Source: Pokkaliibacter sp. MBI-7 (GTDB lineage Bacteria > Pseudomonadota > Gammaproteobacteria > Pseudomonadales > Balneatricaceae). From it: a DNA stretch of 64,000 nt. The notes below the pieces were generated by a model, which was not told where the DNA came from, did no database searches, and worked only from the letters and a program-made list of their open reading frames with translations. Below, in pieces: positions 46,396-55,544 of this stretch. Each line of letters begins with the position of its first letter. The first letter of the stretch is position 1. The stretch spans positions 3,267,501-3,331,500 of the forward strand of contig NZ_JARVTG010000001.1 of assembly GCF_029846635.1 (NCBI RefSeq), written 5' to 3'. Both the position numbers and the translations under genes were made by a program.

Positions 46396-47682
46396 ATGTC
46401 TCTGGCATTTTTCTGGGTACTGCTGGCGTCCATGGCGATTGGCCTGCCGGTGGCGTTTGCGATGTTACTGGCACCGGGCATCAGTCTGGTGCTGGAAGGC
46501 AAGGAAGCCTTCTTCCTGATGCTGACGCAGCGACTGTATAACGGGATCGACAGCTTCCCACTGATGGCGGTGCCGTTCTTTATGCTGGCCGGCGAGATTA
46601 TGAACCGCAGCGGTATCACCCTGGGGCTGGTGAACTTCAGTCAGGCGTTTATCGGCCATCTGCGCGGCGGGCTGGCACAGATCAATATTCTCTCTTCCAT
46701 GCTGTTTGCTGGCCTCAGTGGCTCCGCCGTGGCTGACTGTTCGACCCTTGGCAAGATGCTGATTCCGGCCATGGAGCAGAACGGCTACAGCCGCAAGTTT
46801 GCTGCGGCCGTCACGGCAGCGTCCTCCATCATCGGGCCGATCATTCCGCCCAGCGGCATCATGATTCTCTATGCCTATGTGATGAACGTGTCGGTCGGCG
46901 GTTTATTCGCCGCAGGCATTGTGCCCGGCGCAATGATCGGTGGCGGCATGATGGCCATGACCTGGCTGCTGGCCAAACGCCGTAACTATCCGGTCGCGGC
47001 CGAGAAGGCCAGCTGGAAACAGCGCGGCAAAGCCACCAAGGAAGCGTTCTGGCCGCTGATGACACCGGTGATTCTGCTCGGCGGTATTCTTTCGGGCATT
47101 TTCACCCCTACGGAAGCGGCAGCGGTATCGGCAGCCTATGCGCTGGTGATCAGCCTGCTCAGCCGGGAGATGACCTGGAAGGATCTGCCGGGGGTGCTCT
47201 ATGACACGGCCAAAAGCTCTGCGGTCATCCTGTTCCTGGTGGGGTCTGCGGTGGCGTTTTCCTCGGTCGTCAGCCTGTCCGGCACGCCGCAGAAGATCGC
47301 CCAGCTGGTGCTGGAAGTCACTCACAACCCACTGCTGCTGTTACTGATCATCAATATCGTGCTGCTGATTGTCGGCATGTTCCTTGATGCCGGCCCGGCG
47401 ATTCTGATTCTGGGTCCGATTCTTGGGCCGGTACTGATGCAGAACGGCATTGATCCACTGCACTTCGCCATCGTTATGTGCGTGAACCTGACCATTGGTC
47501 TGGCGACGCCGCCGATGGGGCTGGTGCTGTTTGTCGCCTCCAGTATCAGCAACACCCGGGTGGAAACCATTGCCCGCGAGATGTTGCCTTATCTGGCGGT
47601 GCATATCGCGGTGATTGCACTGATCACCTATATCCCGGCGTTGACCCTGACGCTGCCAAGACTGTTCGGTTTTGCCGGATAA
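46396..47682 (+). CDS. dctM: TRAP transporter large permease (DctM-like), 428 aa
   Basis: About 11-12 membrane segments; family marks F-P-L-M-A-V-P-F-F-M-L-A-G-E near 54, S-G-S-A-V-A-D near 106 and F-T-P-T-E-A-A-A near 235. Thirteen bases after the small permease, with AAGGAGGG upstream. Driven by a sodium or proton gradient, by family knowledge. Confidence 0.93.
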   Translation: MSLAFFWVLLASMAIGLPVAFAMLLAPGISLVLEGKEAFFLMLTQRLYNGIDSFPLMAVPFFMLAGEIMNRSGITLGLVNFSQAFIGHLRGGLAQINILSSMLFAGLSGSAVADCSTLGKMLIPAMEQNGYSRKFAAAVTAASSIIGPIIPPSGIMILYAYVMNVSVGGLFAAGIVPGAMIGGGMMAMTWLLAKRRNYPVAAEKASWKQRGKATKEAFWPLMTPVILLGGILSGIFTPTEAAAVSAAYALVISLLSREMTWKDLPGVLYDTAKSSAVILFLVGSAVAFSSVVSLSGTPQKIAQLVLEVTHNPLLLLLIINIVLLIVGMFLDAGPAILILGPILGPVLMQNGIDPLHFAIVMCVNLTIGLATPPMGLVLFVASSISNTRVETIAREMLPYLAVHIAVIALITYIPALTLTLPRLFGFAG

Positions 47683-47753
47683 CAGCCGTGCCCGGCGTGG
47701 TCGGGCCTGCTGCTACTGTAACGATGCATAAAAACAACTATGGAGTACCCGTT

Positions 47754-48818
47754 ATGCCGAAGCATTCCACACTCAAACCTGTTGCTGCAGCCGTCAAAAC
47801 ACTGGCTCTGGCTGGCCTGCTGGGTGGCGCCGCACTGAATCCGCTGGCCGCCAGTGCCGCCGATTTCACCTTCAATCTGGTTCATCTGTCCAACACCGAT
47901 GATGAAGACTACGACGGTGCGCTGGTATTCAAAGACTACGTGGAATCACACTCCAACGGACGTATTGCGGTGCAGCTCTATCCCGGTGGTCAGCTGTGTG
48001 GTGCGCCGGTGGAGTGTATCGAGTCGCTGCAGTCCAATCTGATTCAGATTTTCCAGGCCACCACCGGCGGCGTTTCCAACGTATTCCCCGAAATTCAGGC
48101 GCTGGACGTGCCCTATATGTTCCCCTCTGACCGGGTGGCCGAGTGTGCTCTGGGTGGCCCACTGGTCGGCGAGCTGCGTGAAGAAGTGCTGAAGCGCACC
48201 GGCTCCATGCGTCTGATGACCATCGGCAATACCGGCGGCTGGCGCAACTTCGCCACCGTCAGCAAACAGATCAAGAGCCCGGCTGACGTCAAAGGCATGA
48301 AGATCCGTACCATCAACTCCCCGATTCAGATGGAGCTGGTGAAGAACATGGGTGGCACCCCGACACCGATCGGCTGGTCTGAGGTCTACACCTCACTGGC
48401 CACCGGCGTGATCGAAGGCACCAAGAACGGCATCACCGACATCATGAGTGCCAAGCTGAACGAGCACATCAAGTACATCACCCTGGACGGTCACGGCTAC
48501 ATGGGCTCCATGTGGTGGATGAATCAGGAGGCCTTTGCCGAGCTGCCGGATGATCTTAAGCAGGTCGTTGATGATGGCTTCGACGCGCTGCGCTGGACCA
48601 CCATCGTGATGCCCAAGCGTCGCCAGATTGAAGCTTACGAGGCGTTCAAGAAAGGCGGCGGCACGGTCTATACCCCGTCCGAGCAGGAGAAGGCCGAGTT
48701 TGTCAAAGCCGCCGAGCCGATTCACAAGTGGTTTTCCGACCAGTACGGCAGCAAGTGGCTGGATACCGTACAAAATGCGGTCAACAGCTGTGAAGCCAGC
48801 CTGAAACCTGCTGGCTGA
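47754..48818 (+). CDS. dctP: TRAP transporter binding protein (DctP-like), 354 aa
   Basis: Signal peptide up to A-S-A-A (about residue 36); mature protein with F-K-D-Y-V-E-S-H-S-N-G-R-I, G-G-Q-L-C-G-A-P-V-E-C, and the ligand-binding Arg region G-M-K-I-R-T-I-N-S-P and T-P-T-P-I-G-W-S-E-V-Y-T-S-L-A-T-G-V-I-E-G of the DctP family. The start at 47754 has GGAG at good distance. Placed with catabolic genes it may bind sulfoquinovose, a glycoside of it, or a sugar acid; TRAP proteins usually take acidic ligands, and sulfoquinovose is anionic. Confidence 0.92.
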   Translation: MPKHSTLKPVAAAVKTLALAGLLGGAALNPLAASAADFTFNLVHLSNTDDEDYDGALVFKDYVESHSNGRIAVQLYPGGQLCGAPVECIESLQSNLIQIFQATTGGVSNVFPEIQALDVPYMFPSDRVAECALGGPLVGELREEVLKRTGSMRLMTIGNTGGWRNFATVSKQIKSPADVKGMKIRTINSPIQMELVKNMGGTPTPIGWSEVYTSLATGVIEGTKNGITDIMSAKLNEHIKYITLDGHGYMGSMWWMNQEAFAELPDDLKQVVDDGFDALRWTTIVMPKRRQIEAYEAFKKGGGTVYTPSEQEKAEFVKAAEPIHKWFSDQYGSKWLDTVQNAVNSCEASLKPAG

Positions 48819-48846
48819 TAACACCTTCATAGCCGCGTGCGCGGCA

Positions 48847-48870
48847 GGCGGTAAGCCATCGCTTACCGCC
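48847..48870 (+). terminator. Hairpin after TRAP genes
   Basis: Perfect 10-bp stem GGCGGTAAGC / GCTTACCGCC with loop CATC, 29 bases after dctP, without a T run. May limit read-through into the glycosidase gene, so the glycosidase could be expressed less than the transporter. Confidence 0.5.
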
Positions 48871-48969
48871 GCTATTCAGTAGTACCGATATGAGTAGTTA
48901 CCCTGTCTCATCTGCGCTCCGGTGCAGGTGACGGGGAGCTGCTGCCCTGAGAAAGACTGATTCGAGACG

Positions 48970-51174
48970 ATGACGATGGACTTTACCGAGTTTCAACGCC
49001 TGCAGGGTCTGACCCTGAGCCGACAGGACCACCAGCAGGTGTACTTCAGCTGCGGTGAACATGTGCTGGAAGTGACGGCCTGGACGCCGACCACTCTGCG
49101 TCTTCGTTGCCTGAGCGGTGGCGATGTGGCGGGACGTGATCAGCGGCTGGCGGGTTACGGTCTGCTGGCCAGTCAGGCCAGTGGTCGCTTTCAGGCGGTA
49201 CGTGAAGTACAGGGCGGCTTCGAGCTGGATACCGGTGCCTGCGTACTGAAGCTGGATGCCGATACGTTCCGGCTGGAGCTGCATCGCCATGGTCAGCTGC
49301 GTCTGCAATCGGTCACTGATGAACATTTCCGCGGCTGGGCGCGGATACCTAATCTGGCCCGTCATGAGACCAGCGGCCACTGGATGCTGAGTCTGGCACT
49401 GCAGTCGGATACCGCCGTTTATGGTCTGGGTGAGAAATTTACAGCCCTTAACAAGCGCGGTCAGCTGGTCACCAGCTATGTGGAGGACGCGCTGGGGGTC
49501 AATACCGAGCTGGCCTACAAAAATACCCCCTTTGCCTGGAGCCCTGAAGGCTGGGGCCTGTATGTGCATACCACGGCCAACGTGCAGCACGGCGTCGGCT
49601 ATGGCCAGTGGAGCCATCGCAGCTACGGGCTGGTGGTGGAAGAGCAGGTGCTGGATGTCTTTCTGTTTGCCGAAGACAGTCCGGCGGAACTGCTGCGGGC
49701 CTACACCGATCTGACCGGTAAGGCTCCAGCGGTGCCACTGTGGTCACTGGGCGTCTGGGTCAGCCGTGCCTATTACCGCACCGAAGAGGAAATCATGGCC
49801 GCCGCCAACGAGCTGCGCGACAAGGATTTCCCGGCTGACGTCATCACTTTCGACGGTCGTGCCTGGCAGGACACACCAACCCGTTACAACTTCGAGTGGG
49901 ACCCTAGCCGCTATCCTGACCCCGCGCGTGTGGTCAGTCAGCTGAAAGAACTGGACTTCAAGGTCTGCTGCTGGGAATACCCGCTGGTTTCGGTCAACAA
50001 CAAGGACTTCGAGGCGATGTCTGCCAAAGGCTGGTTCCTCAAGGATCAGCACGGCGACACCCTGCGTTATGCCTGGGATACCTCGGCCAAGACCAGCCCC
50101 TTTGGCAATGTACTGACGCCGCTGCCGGTGTCGGGCATTCTCGACTTTACCCATCCGGATGCTTACGCCTACTGGCGTGACAAGCACAACGAGCTGTTTG
50201 CCGTGGGTGTCGATGTGATGAAGGTAGACTTCGGCGAGCAGGTGCCCGCTGAGGCTGTTGCTTACAACGGCGAGTCGGGCCGTCTGCTGCATAACGTCTA
50301 TCCGATGCTCTACAACCAGTGCGTCTATGAAGCCAGCGCCGGCTTCCATGGTGATCAGGCCTGTGTCTGGGGCCGCGCGGGCTGGACGGGCAGCCATCGC
50401 TATCCACTGCAGTGGGGCGGTGATCCGCAGAGCGACTGGGAAGGTCTGGCGGGTAGCATCCGCGGCGGGCTGTCGTGGGGTATGAGCGGTGCGCCTTATC
50501 ACTCCACCGATGTGGGTGGTTTCTACGGCAAGGAGCAGCCCAGTGGTGAGCTGTATCTGCGCTGGGTGCAGGCCAGCATCTTCTCTTCCCACTTCCGTAT
50601 TCACGGCATCGGCATGCGTGAGCCCTGGTGCTTCGGGCCAGAGATCGAGCAACTGGCGCGTGCCCAGTTCAAGTTCCGCTACCGTCTGATTCCCTATCTG
50701 ATGGGCGCGGTGGAGGAGGCTGTGCGTACGTCTCAGCCGGTGATGCGCGCCATGGCCATGGCGTTCCCCGCCGATGTGATCGCCCGTCAGTTCGAGACGC
50801 AATTCATGTGCGGCCCGTCACTGCTGGTGGCTCCAGTGCTGCAGGCTGGTGGCAAGGTGAAGGTCTGGCTGCCGGAAGGTGACTGGTATCACCTGTGGAG
50901 TGGTCAGCATTATCAGGGCAATCAGCTGCTGGAGCTGAGCGCTGATCTGGAGCAGATTCCGGTGTTCGGTCGTGGCGGTCATGCCCTGCCACTGGGGCCA
51001 GAAGTGTCTCATACCGGACAGATCTCAGCCGATGCGCTGATCAATGAGCTGGTGTGCTTTGGTGAGGTGACTGCGCCGATCTGTATCTGGCAGCAGGCGC
51101 TGCGTCTGCAGGATGGCCAGCTGCACAGTCAGCAGCAGGCCGACATTGTGCTGCGCCAGCTGGCAGAGGGCTGA
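48970..51174 (+). CDS. GH31 alpha-glycosidase, 734 aa
   Basis: Family 31 glycosidase. Catalytic nucleophile Asp in V-M-K-V-D-F-G-E near residue 420, acid/base region W-G-G-D-P-Q-S-D-W near 482, plus V-I-T-F-D-G and F-E-W-D-P-S-R-Y-P-D. The overall pattern resembles YicI-type alpha-xylosidases. It lacks the exact Q-D-W-x-G-x-R block of E. coli YihQ sulfoquinovosidase. No signal peptide, so cytoplasmic. In the cluster it should release the monosaccharide fed into the pathway: sulfoquinovose from its glycosides, or xylose/glucose. The exporter gene starts two bases after its stop. Confidence 0.88.
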   Translation: MTMDFTEFQRLQGLTLSRQDHQQVYFSCGEHVLEVTAWTPTTLRLRCLSGGDVAGRDQRLAGYGLLASQASGRFQAVREVQGGFELDTGACVLKLDADTFRLELHRHGQLRLQSVTDEHFRGWARIPNLARHETSGHWMLSLALQSDTAVYGLGEKFTALNKRGQLVTSYVEDALGVNTELAYKNTPFAWSPEGWGLYVHTTANVQHGVGYGQWSHRSYGLVVEEQVLDVFLFAEDSPAELLRAYTDLTGKAPAVPLWSLGVWVSRAYYRTEEEIMAAANELRDKDFPADVITFDGRAWQDTPTRYNFEWDPSRYPDPARVVSQLKELDFKVCCWEYPLVSVNNKDFEAMSAKGWFLKDQHGDTLRYAWDTSAKTSPFGNVLTPLPVSGILDFTHPDAYAYWRDKHNELFAVGVDVMKVDFGEQVPAEAVAYNGESGRLLHNVYPMLYNQCVYEASAGFHGDQACVWGRAGWTGSHRYPLQWGGDPQSDWEGLAGSIRGGLSWGMSGAPYHSTDVGGFYGKEQPSGELYLRWVQASIFSSHFRIHGIGMREPWCFGPEIEQLARAQFKFRYRLIPYLMGAVEEAVRTSQPVMRAMAMAFPADVIARQFETQFMCGPSLLVAPVLQAGGKVKVWLPEGDWYHLWSGQHYQGNQLLELSADLEQIPVFGRGGHALPLGPEVSHTGQISADALINELVCFGEVTAPICIWQQALRLQDGQLHSQQQADIVLRQLAEG

Positions 51175-51176
51175 GC

Positions 51177-51926
51177 ATGGGCCTGACCGACAGTCTTCTG
51201 ACCCTGCTGATCATTGCCCTGGGCAGCTATATGCAAACCCTGACCGGGTTTGCCTTCGGCCTCATCGTGATCGGCGGGATGACGCTGTTGGGTCTGGCAC
51301 CTATTGCCATGGCGGCCTTTGTCGTCAGCTTTCTCAGTCTGTTCAACAGTGTCATAGCGCTATGGGGGCACGGGGCGAAGATCCAGCGCGGCTGGCTGGC
51401 GCGCATGTTCCTCGCTGCAGTGCCGACCATGGCGCTGGGCATCTGGGGTTTGTCCCATCTGGGACAGGCTCAGGCACGGCTGCTGGAGGGGCTGCTGGGG
51501 CTGATCATCATCCTGTGCAGCGCACTGATGATGCTGAAACCGGAGCCCCGGCAGACGCCGTCGGCAGGCTGGGCGTTTTCCCTGTCGGGGATGCTGGCCG
51601 GGGTGATGGGGGGGCTGTTTGCCACCTTCGGCCCGCCGGTGGCCTATATCATGTATCGCCAGCCGCAACCGCTGGAGGCCATCCGTGCCACGCTGCAGGC
51701 GCTGTTTATCAGCACGGCCATTGCCCGTATTGCCATGGCCTCAGGGGTGCAGCAGCTGGACAGCCAGACGCTGCTCCTGAGTCTGCTCGGGATGCCGGTG
51801 GTGTTTGTCGCTACCCTGCTCGGGCGGCGTTACCGCCTGCCTGTCCCTGAACTGGCGCTGCGGCGGATGGCGTTTATCCTGCTGATGCTGACCGGTGTCA
51901 GTCTGATGATCAGTGCACTGCGCTGA
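51177..51926 (+). CDS. TSUP (TauE/SafE) sulfite/sulfonate exporter, 249 aa
   Basis: About eight membrane segments, with paired repeats typical of TauE/SafE proteins (L-Q-T-L-T-G-F-A-F-G near residue 21 and a second G-G-L-F-A-T-F-G-P-P near 143). Family members export sulfite, sulfoacetate or 3-sulfolactate. Its position two bases behind the glycosidase and at the end of the cluster is the strongest single pointer that the pathway handles a sulfonate, with 3-sulfolactate as the exported product. Convergent with the DUF2164 gene. Confidence 0.88.
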   Translation: MGLTDSLLTLLIIALGSYMQTLTGFAFGLIVIGGMTLLGLAPIAMAAFVVSFLSLFNSVIALWGHGAKIQRGWLARMFLAAVPTMALGIWGLSHLGQAQARLLEGLLGLIIILCSALMMLKPEPRQTPSAGWAFSLSGMLAGVMGGLFATFGPPVAYIMYRQPQPLEAIRATLQALFISTAIARIAMASGVQQLDSQTLLLSLLGMPVVFVATLLGRRYRLPVPELALRRMAFILLMLTGVSLMISALR

Positions 51927-51948
51927 GTCGGGACAGAGGCTGTAAGCC

Positions 51949-52200
51949 TCAGCTCCGGGTAGGTTTCTCCAGCTCGTACAGGGCATCGGTAATATTTTCC
52001 ATACGCTCGGCGATCAGTGCCTGCGCATCATAGAGGCCGCGGTTGTAAAAGAACGGGCCAATCTCTTCGGCAAAGAAGGTCAGTAAAAACTGGGCATCGA
52101 ACTGACCGATGTCCTGTTGCAGTTCCTCGCGAAAGTACAGCTTGATCTTCCGTACCAGTACATCCTGCTCTTCTTTGGAAAAACTGATCTTGCTCACCAT
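51949..52200 (-). CDS. DUF2164-family protein, 83 aa
   Basis: Small soluble protein with I-S-F-S-K-E-E-Q, then L-V-R-K-I-K-L-Y-F-R-E-E-L and F-D-A-Q-F-L-L-T-F-F-A-E-E-I-G-P-F-F-Y-N-R-G-L-Y-D-A-Q, the conserved core of DUF2164. Role unknown. The ATG at 52200 is used, as it begins the conserved part. Its stop codon falls inside a short inverted repeat (GAGGCT 51936-51941 / AGCCTC 51945-51950) that may end both convergent transcripts. Confidence 0.85.
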   Translation of the reverse strand: MVSKISFSKEEQDVLVRKIKLYFREELQQDIGQFDAQFLLTFFAEEIGPFFYNRGLYDAQALIAERMENITDALYELEKPTRS

Positions 52201-52310
52201 GGGCTCCTGCCAGCAGAGGGGAGGAGTCAGTGTGGCGTGGGCGGGCGAAATGTCCAGCGAACGGGTCGCTGTGTTGTAGGTGTGACTGTGTGTGGGGAAG
52301 GGAAACTGAG

Positions 52311-52333
52311 CGGAGAGCACGTGGTGCTCTCCG
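52311..52333 (-). terminator. Terminator-like hairpin after binding-protein gene
   Basis: Perfect 10-bp stem CGGAGAGCAC / GTGCTCTCCG with loop GTG, 15 bases beyond the stop codon of the minus-strand binding-protein gene. Confidence 0.65.
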
Positions 52334-52348
52334 CCCGGGATGAGCCGG

Positions 52349-53140
52349 TTACTGCACCTGTTTCAGCCAGGAATCGCTTTCAAACCACTTCTGGTACAGA
52401 CGGTCAAAGCTGCCGTCACCCTTGATCTGCGACAGGAAGTTGTCGAGGAAGTTGAGGGTATCCACATCACCACGACGCAGGGCAATACCCAGTGGTTCGT
52501 AGGTGAAGGGCTGATCCAGATGCACCAGCTTGCCCTTGTTCTGCTGAACATAGATGGCGTTGTAAGGCAGGTCGTAGACAAAGGCATCGGCGTTGCCATT
52601 GATCACTTCCAGCACCGCTTCGGCTTCGGTATCGAACAGACGCAGCTCTGCGTTGGGCAGGTAACGCTTGGCAGCATATTCCGAGGTGGCACCCAGCTTG
52701 GTCGCAATCTTGTATTTGCCGTCATTGAGATCCTTGTAGGAGTGGATCTTGTCTGCCAGATCAGGACGCAGCAGCAGGCTCTGGCCGATCACCATATAGG
52801 GTTGGGTGAAGTTGACCTGCAGGTTGCGCTCGCTGGTGATGGTCATGCCATCCATGATCAGGTCGATCTTGTTGGTCAGCAGGGCAGGGATGATGCCATC
52901 CCAGGCAGTGTTGACGACGGTCAGCTTGACGCCCATGGCTTTGGCCATGGTGCGGGCCAGATCAATGTCAAAACCAACGATGTCGCCATTCTTGTTCTGC
53001 ATGGCGAAGGGCACATAGCCCGCATCAACACCGATACGCAGCTCGCCGCGCTGAACGATGTCATCAAGGGTGGAGGCCGCATAAGCCTGGGACAGCAGCG
53101 TGCTGAACAGCAGGCTGGCAAGCAAAAATAACTTCTTCAT
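52349..53140 (-). CDS. Amino-acid ABC transporter binding protein, 263 aa
   Basis: Periplasmic binding protein of the glutamine/histidine type (family 3): signal peptide ending A-Y-A-A near 22, then G-E-L-R-I-G-V-D-A-G-Y-V-P-F and G-F-D-I-D-L-A-R-T-M-A near 60, M-D-G-M-T-I-T-S-E-R near 95. The ligand-binding Arg and Asp of the fold are present. No permease or ATPase gene is next to it, so it may work with a transporter elsewhere. Likely imports a polar amino acid or an opine-like compound. Confidence 0.9.
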   Translation of the reverse strand: MKKLFLLASLLFSTLLSQAYAASTLDDIVQRGELRIGVDAGYVPFAMQNKNGDIVGFDIDLARTMAKAMGVKLTVVNTAWDGIIPALLTNKIDLIMDGMTITSERNLQVNFTQPYMVIGQSLLLRPDLADKIHSYKDLNDGKYKIATKLGATSEYAAKRYLPNAELRLFDTEAEAVLEVINGNADAFVYDLPYNAIYVQQNKGKLVHLDQPFTYEPLGIALRRGDVDTLNFLDNFLSQIKGDGSFDRLYQKWFESDSWLKQVQ

Positions 53141-53331
53141 GCAGGTATTCCAGAATTCAGAGCAGGTTGACGATAGAAGGTAACCGCCTTCTGTCGGGCG
53201 GTTTCTGCCGCATGCCGGTCAATGCCTGACAGTTTCAGGATATTGCGCCTGGCGCGGCGGGGCGGATTTTAGCCGGTTAGCAGCCCGGCTGGGAAACAAT
53301 CCTGCTGAATATGGTTATAGCCAAAGCCGCA

Positions 53332-53360
53332 CTGGCGCAGTGCCGCGGGTACTGCGCCAG
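53332..53360 (-). terminator. Hairpin after peptide-transporter operon
   Basis: Perfect 10-bp stem CTGGCGCAGT / ACTGCGCCAG with a nine-base loop, 11 bases beyond the last permease stop codon. GC-rich, no T run. The rest of the 230-base gap to the binding-protein gene shows nothing clear. Confidence 0.6.
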
Positions 53361-53370
53361 CCGTGAAGGG

Positions 53371-54546
53371 TCAGTGTTTGTAGGGGTCAGCGGCATCGCG
53401 CAGACCATCACCGAGGAAGTTGAAGGCAAGGATCACCAGAATCACCGGCAGTACCGGCAGCATCAGCCAGGGATAGATGGCCACCACGTTGATGTTCTGG
53501 GCTTCATTCAGCAGCACTCCCCAGCTGGTAATGGGAGGGCGCAGGCCAAGGCCAAGGAAGCTGAGGGCGGTTTCCCCCAGAATCATCGACGGAATCGACA
53601 GGCTGGCGGAGGCAATCAGGTGGCTGGCGAAACCGGGCAGCAGGTGACGACGCACAATGCGCGTGGGTTTGGCCCCCATCAGGATGGCCGCACTGCAATA
53701 GTCTTCCTCGCGTAGCGCCATGATCTTCGAGCGTACCGCCCGGGCCAGGCCCGTCCAGTCCAGCAGCGCCAGGATCAGGGTGATGCCGAAGAACACCCAC
53801 AGCGGGCTCCAGGTCACCGGCAGTATCGCCGACAGAGCCATCCACAGCGGCAGCTCAGGGAAGGAGCGGATAACTTCGATCAGGCGTTGTACCGTGGCAT
53901 CGATCCAGCCGCCGTAATATCCCGCCAGACCGCCCAGCAGCAGGCCGAGAGTGAAGCTCAGGGCGATACCGATCAGGCCGATAGTGAGGGAGATGCGCGC
54001 GCCGTAGATGATGCGTGACAGCATGTCGCGGCCAAGTCGATCGGTACCCAGCAGATACAGCGGCTTGTTGTCAGCGGCACAGAACAGGTGGGTGCGGCTG
54101 TAGACCATGCCCAGCAGGTAATAGGGGTCACCGTCACAGAAAAACTCAATGGGATAACGCTGACTGCGGTCTTCTTTATATTCGCGCAGCAGCTTGTCCA
54201 TATTGAGGGTGTAGCCCCAGCCATAGACGAACGGCCCCTGCCACTGGCCTTCATGGAAGAAGTGCACACTCTGTGGCGGTGAATAGATATGGTCTGAATC
54301 ACGACTGTCGAGGCCATAAGGTGCAAGGAACTCGGCAATCAGTGTAGAGGCGTACAGCAGCACCAGAAACAGGCCGGAGATGACGGCCAGACGATGGCGC
54401 CGGAATTTCCAGTACATCAGCTGCCACTGTGAGGCAAGGAAGTAGCGCTCCTGTTCCTCGCTCAGCTGCTCGATGCTGTGAGGGTTGAACGGTGCCGGGT
54501 TGACGTAATGGGGGGCTGCCGCACTGTTGGGCTGACCGTTACTCAT
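53371..54546 (-). CDS. Peptide ABC transporter permease (DppC-like), 391 aa
   Basis: Inner-membrane permease of the DppC/OppC type. The first membrane segment is at ~52-72; the coupling loop motif E-E-D-Y-C-S-A-A-I-L-M-G-A is near 288. Between the first segment and L-G-T-D-R-L-G-R-D (about 168) there is a long soluble insert of ~95 residues with W-Q-G-P-F-V-Y-G-W-G-Y and F-F-C-D-G-D-P-Y-Y-L-L-G, larger than in DppC. Such inserts occur in YejE-type permeases. Last gene of the operon; four bases overlap with the partner permease. Confidence 0.9.
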   Translation of the reverse strand: MSNGQPNSAAAPHYVNPAPFNPHSIEQLSEEQERYFLASQWQLMYWKFRRHRLAVISGLFLVLLYASTLIAEFLAPYGLDSRDSDHIYSPPQSVHFFHEGQWQGPFVYGWGYTLNMDKLLREYKEDRSQRYPIEFFCDGDPYYLLGMVYSRTHLFCAADNKPLYLLGTDRLGRDMLSRIIYGARISLTIGLIGIALSFTLGLLLGGLAGYYGGWIDATVQRLIEVIRSFPELPLWMALSAILPVTWSPLWVFFGITLILALLDWTGLARAVRSKIMALREEDYCSAAILMGAKPTRIVRRHLLPGFASHLIASASLSIPSMILGETALSFLGLGLRPPITSWGVLLNEAQNINVVAIYPWLMLPVLPVILVILAFNFLGDGLRDAADPYKH

Positions 54547-55544
54547 TTCTGTGCGCCTCCGGTCAGACGGATTCGGGGATCAAGCCAGGCCAGCAGCAGA
54601 TCGCTGATCAGTACACCAACGATGGTCAGCATGGCCAGAAACATCAGGAAAGAGCCAGCCAGATACATGTCCTGGCTTTGCAGGGCGCTGATCAGAATCG
54701 GGCCGGTGGTCGGCAGCGATAACACGACCGCAACGATTTCCGCACCGGAGATCAGGCTGGGCAGCAGGCTGCCGATGTCTGCAATAAAGAAGTTCAGGGC
54801 CACCCGCAGCGGATACTTGAGCAGCCGCTTCAGCGGTGGCACGCCCTTGGCCTGAGCGGTCACCACATAGGGTTTGTGCAGCTCATCCAGCAGGTTGGCG
54901 CGCAGACGGCGGATCATTCCGGCGGTGCCGGAGGTGCCGATCACCACCACCGGTATCCACAGGTGTTCCAGCACCGAGACAAATTTGTCCCAGCTCCACG
55001 GCTGATCCAGATAGCGGGGGTCCATCAGGCCACCAATGCTGGTGCCAAAGTGGACATTGGCCATATACAGCATGACCAGCGCCAGCAGGAAGTTGGGCGT
55101 GGCCAGACCGATAAAGCCGACAAAAGTCAGGCCATAATCCCCCCATGAGTACTGATGGGTGGCCGAATAGAGGGCGATGGGGAAGGCCAGTAGCCAGGTA
55201 AAAATGACGGTGAACAGCGACACCATGATGGTCAGGGTGACGCGATCGCCCATGACTTCGGTGACCGGCAGGTCGTACTCGAACGAGTAGCCAAAATCAC
55301 CCTGCAGCATGCCGCTGGCCCAGGTGAAATACTGCTGCCAGGCCGGTTGATCGAGGCCGTACTGCTGGCGCATGAATTCAATCTTCTTCGGATCGACAGT
55401 TTCACCCTGGCTCTGCAGTTCGGCGATATAGCTGTCCAGATAGTCGCCCGGCGGCAGTTTGATAATGGTGAATACCAGCATGCTGATCACCACCAGTGTG
55501 GGGATCATGATCAGCAGGCGACGGAGAATGTACTGCAACATCAT
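54543..55544 (-). CDS. Peptide ABC transporter permease (DppB-like), 333 aa
   Basis: Six predicted membrane segments, I-P-T-L-V-V-I-S-M-L-V-F near the start, and the family stretch R-R-L-R-A-N-L-L-D-E-L-H-K-P-Y-V-V-T-A-Q-A-K-G near 215. The P-P-G-D-Y region near 31 is typical of DppB/YejB. Overlaps both neighbours by four bases, so it is translated in tight coupling with the binding-protein and DppC-like genes. Confidence 0.92.
   Translation of the reverse strand: MMLQYILRRLLIMIPTLVVISMLVFTIIKLPPGDYLDSYIAELQSQGETVDPKKIEFMRQQYGLDQPAWQQYFTWASGMLQGDFGYSFEYDLPVTEVMGDRVTLTIMVSLFTVIFTWLLAFPIALYSATHQYSWGDYGLTFVGFIGLATPNFLLALVMLYMANVHFGTSIGGLMDPRYLDQPWSWDKFVSVLEHLWIPVVVIGTSGTAGMIRRLRANLLDELHKPYVVTAQAKGVPPLKRLLKYPLRVALNFFIADIGSLLPSLISGAEIVAVVLSLPTTGPILISALQSQDMYLAGSFLMFLAMLTIVGVLISDLLLAWLDPRIRLTGGAQK

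Noticed and set aside
38887..51926. Plain D-xylose (Dahms) or L-arabinose non-phosphorylative pathway as the main reading
   Set aside because: The same enzyme families would fit, and the GH31 enzyme looks xylosidase-like, but a TauE/SafE exporter coupled to the cluster has no role in pentose use. Kept as the main alternative, not excluded.
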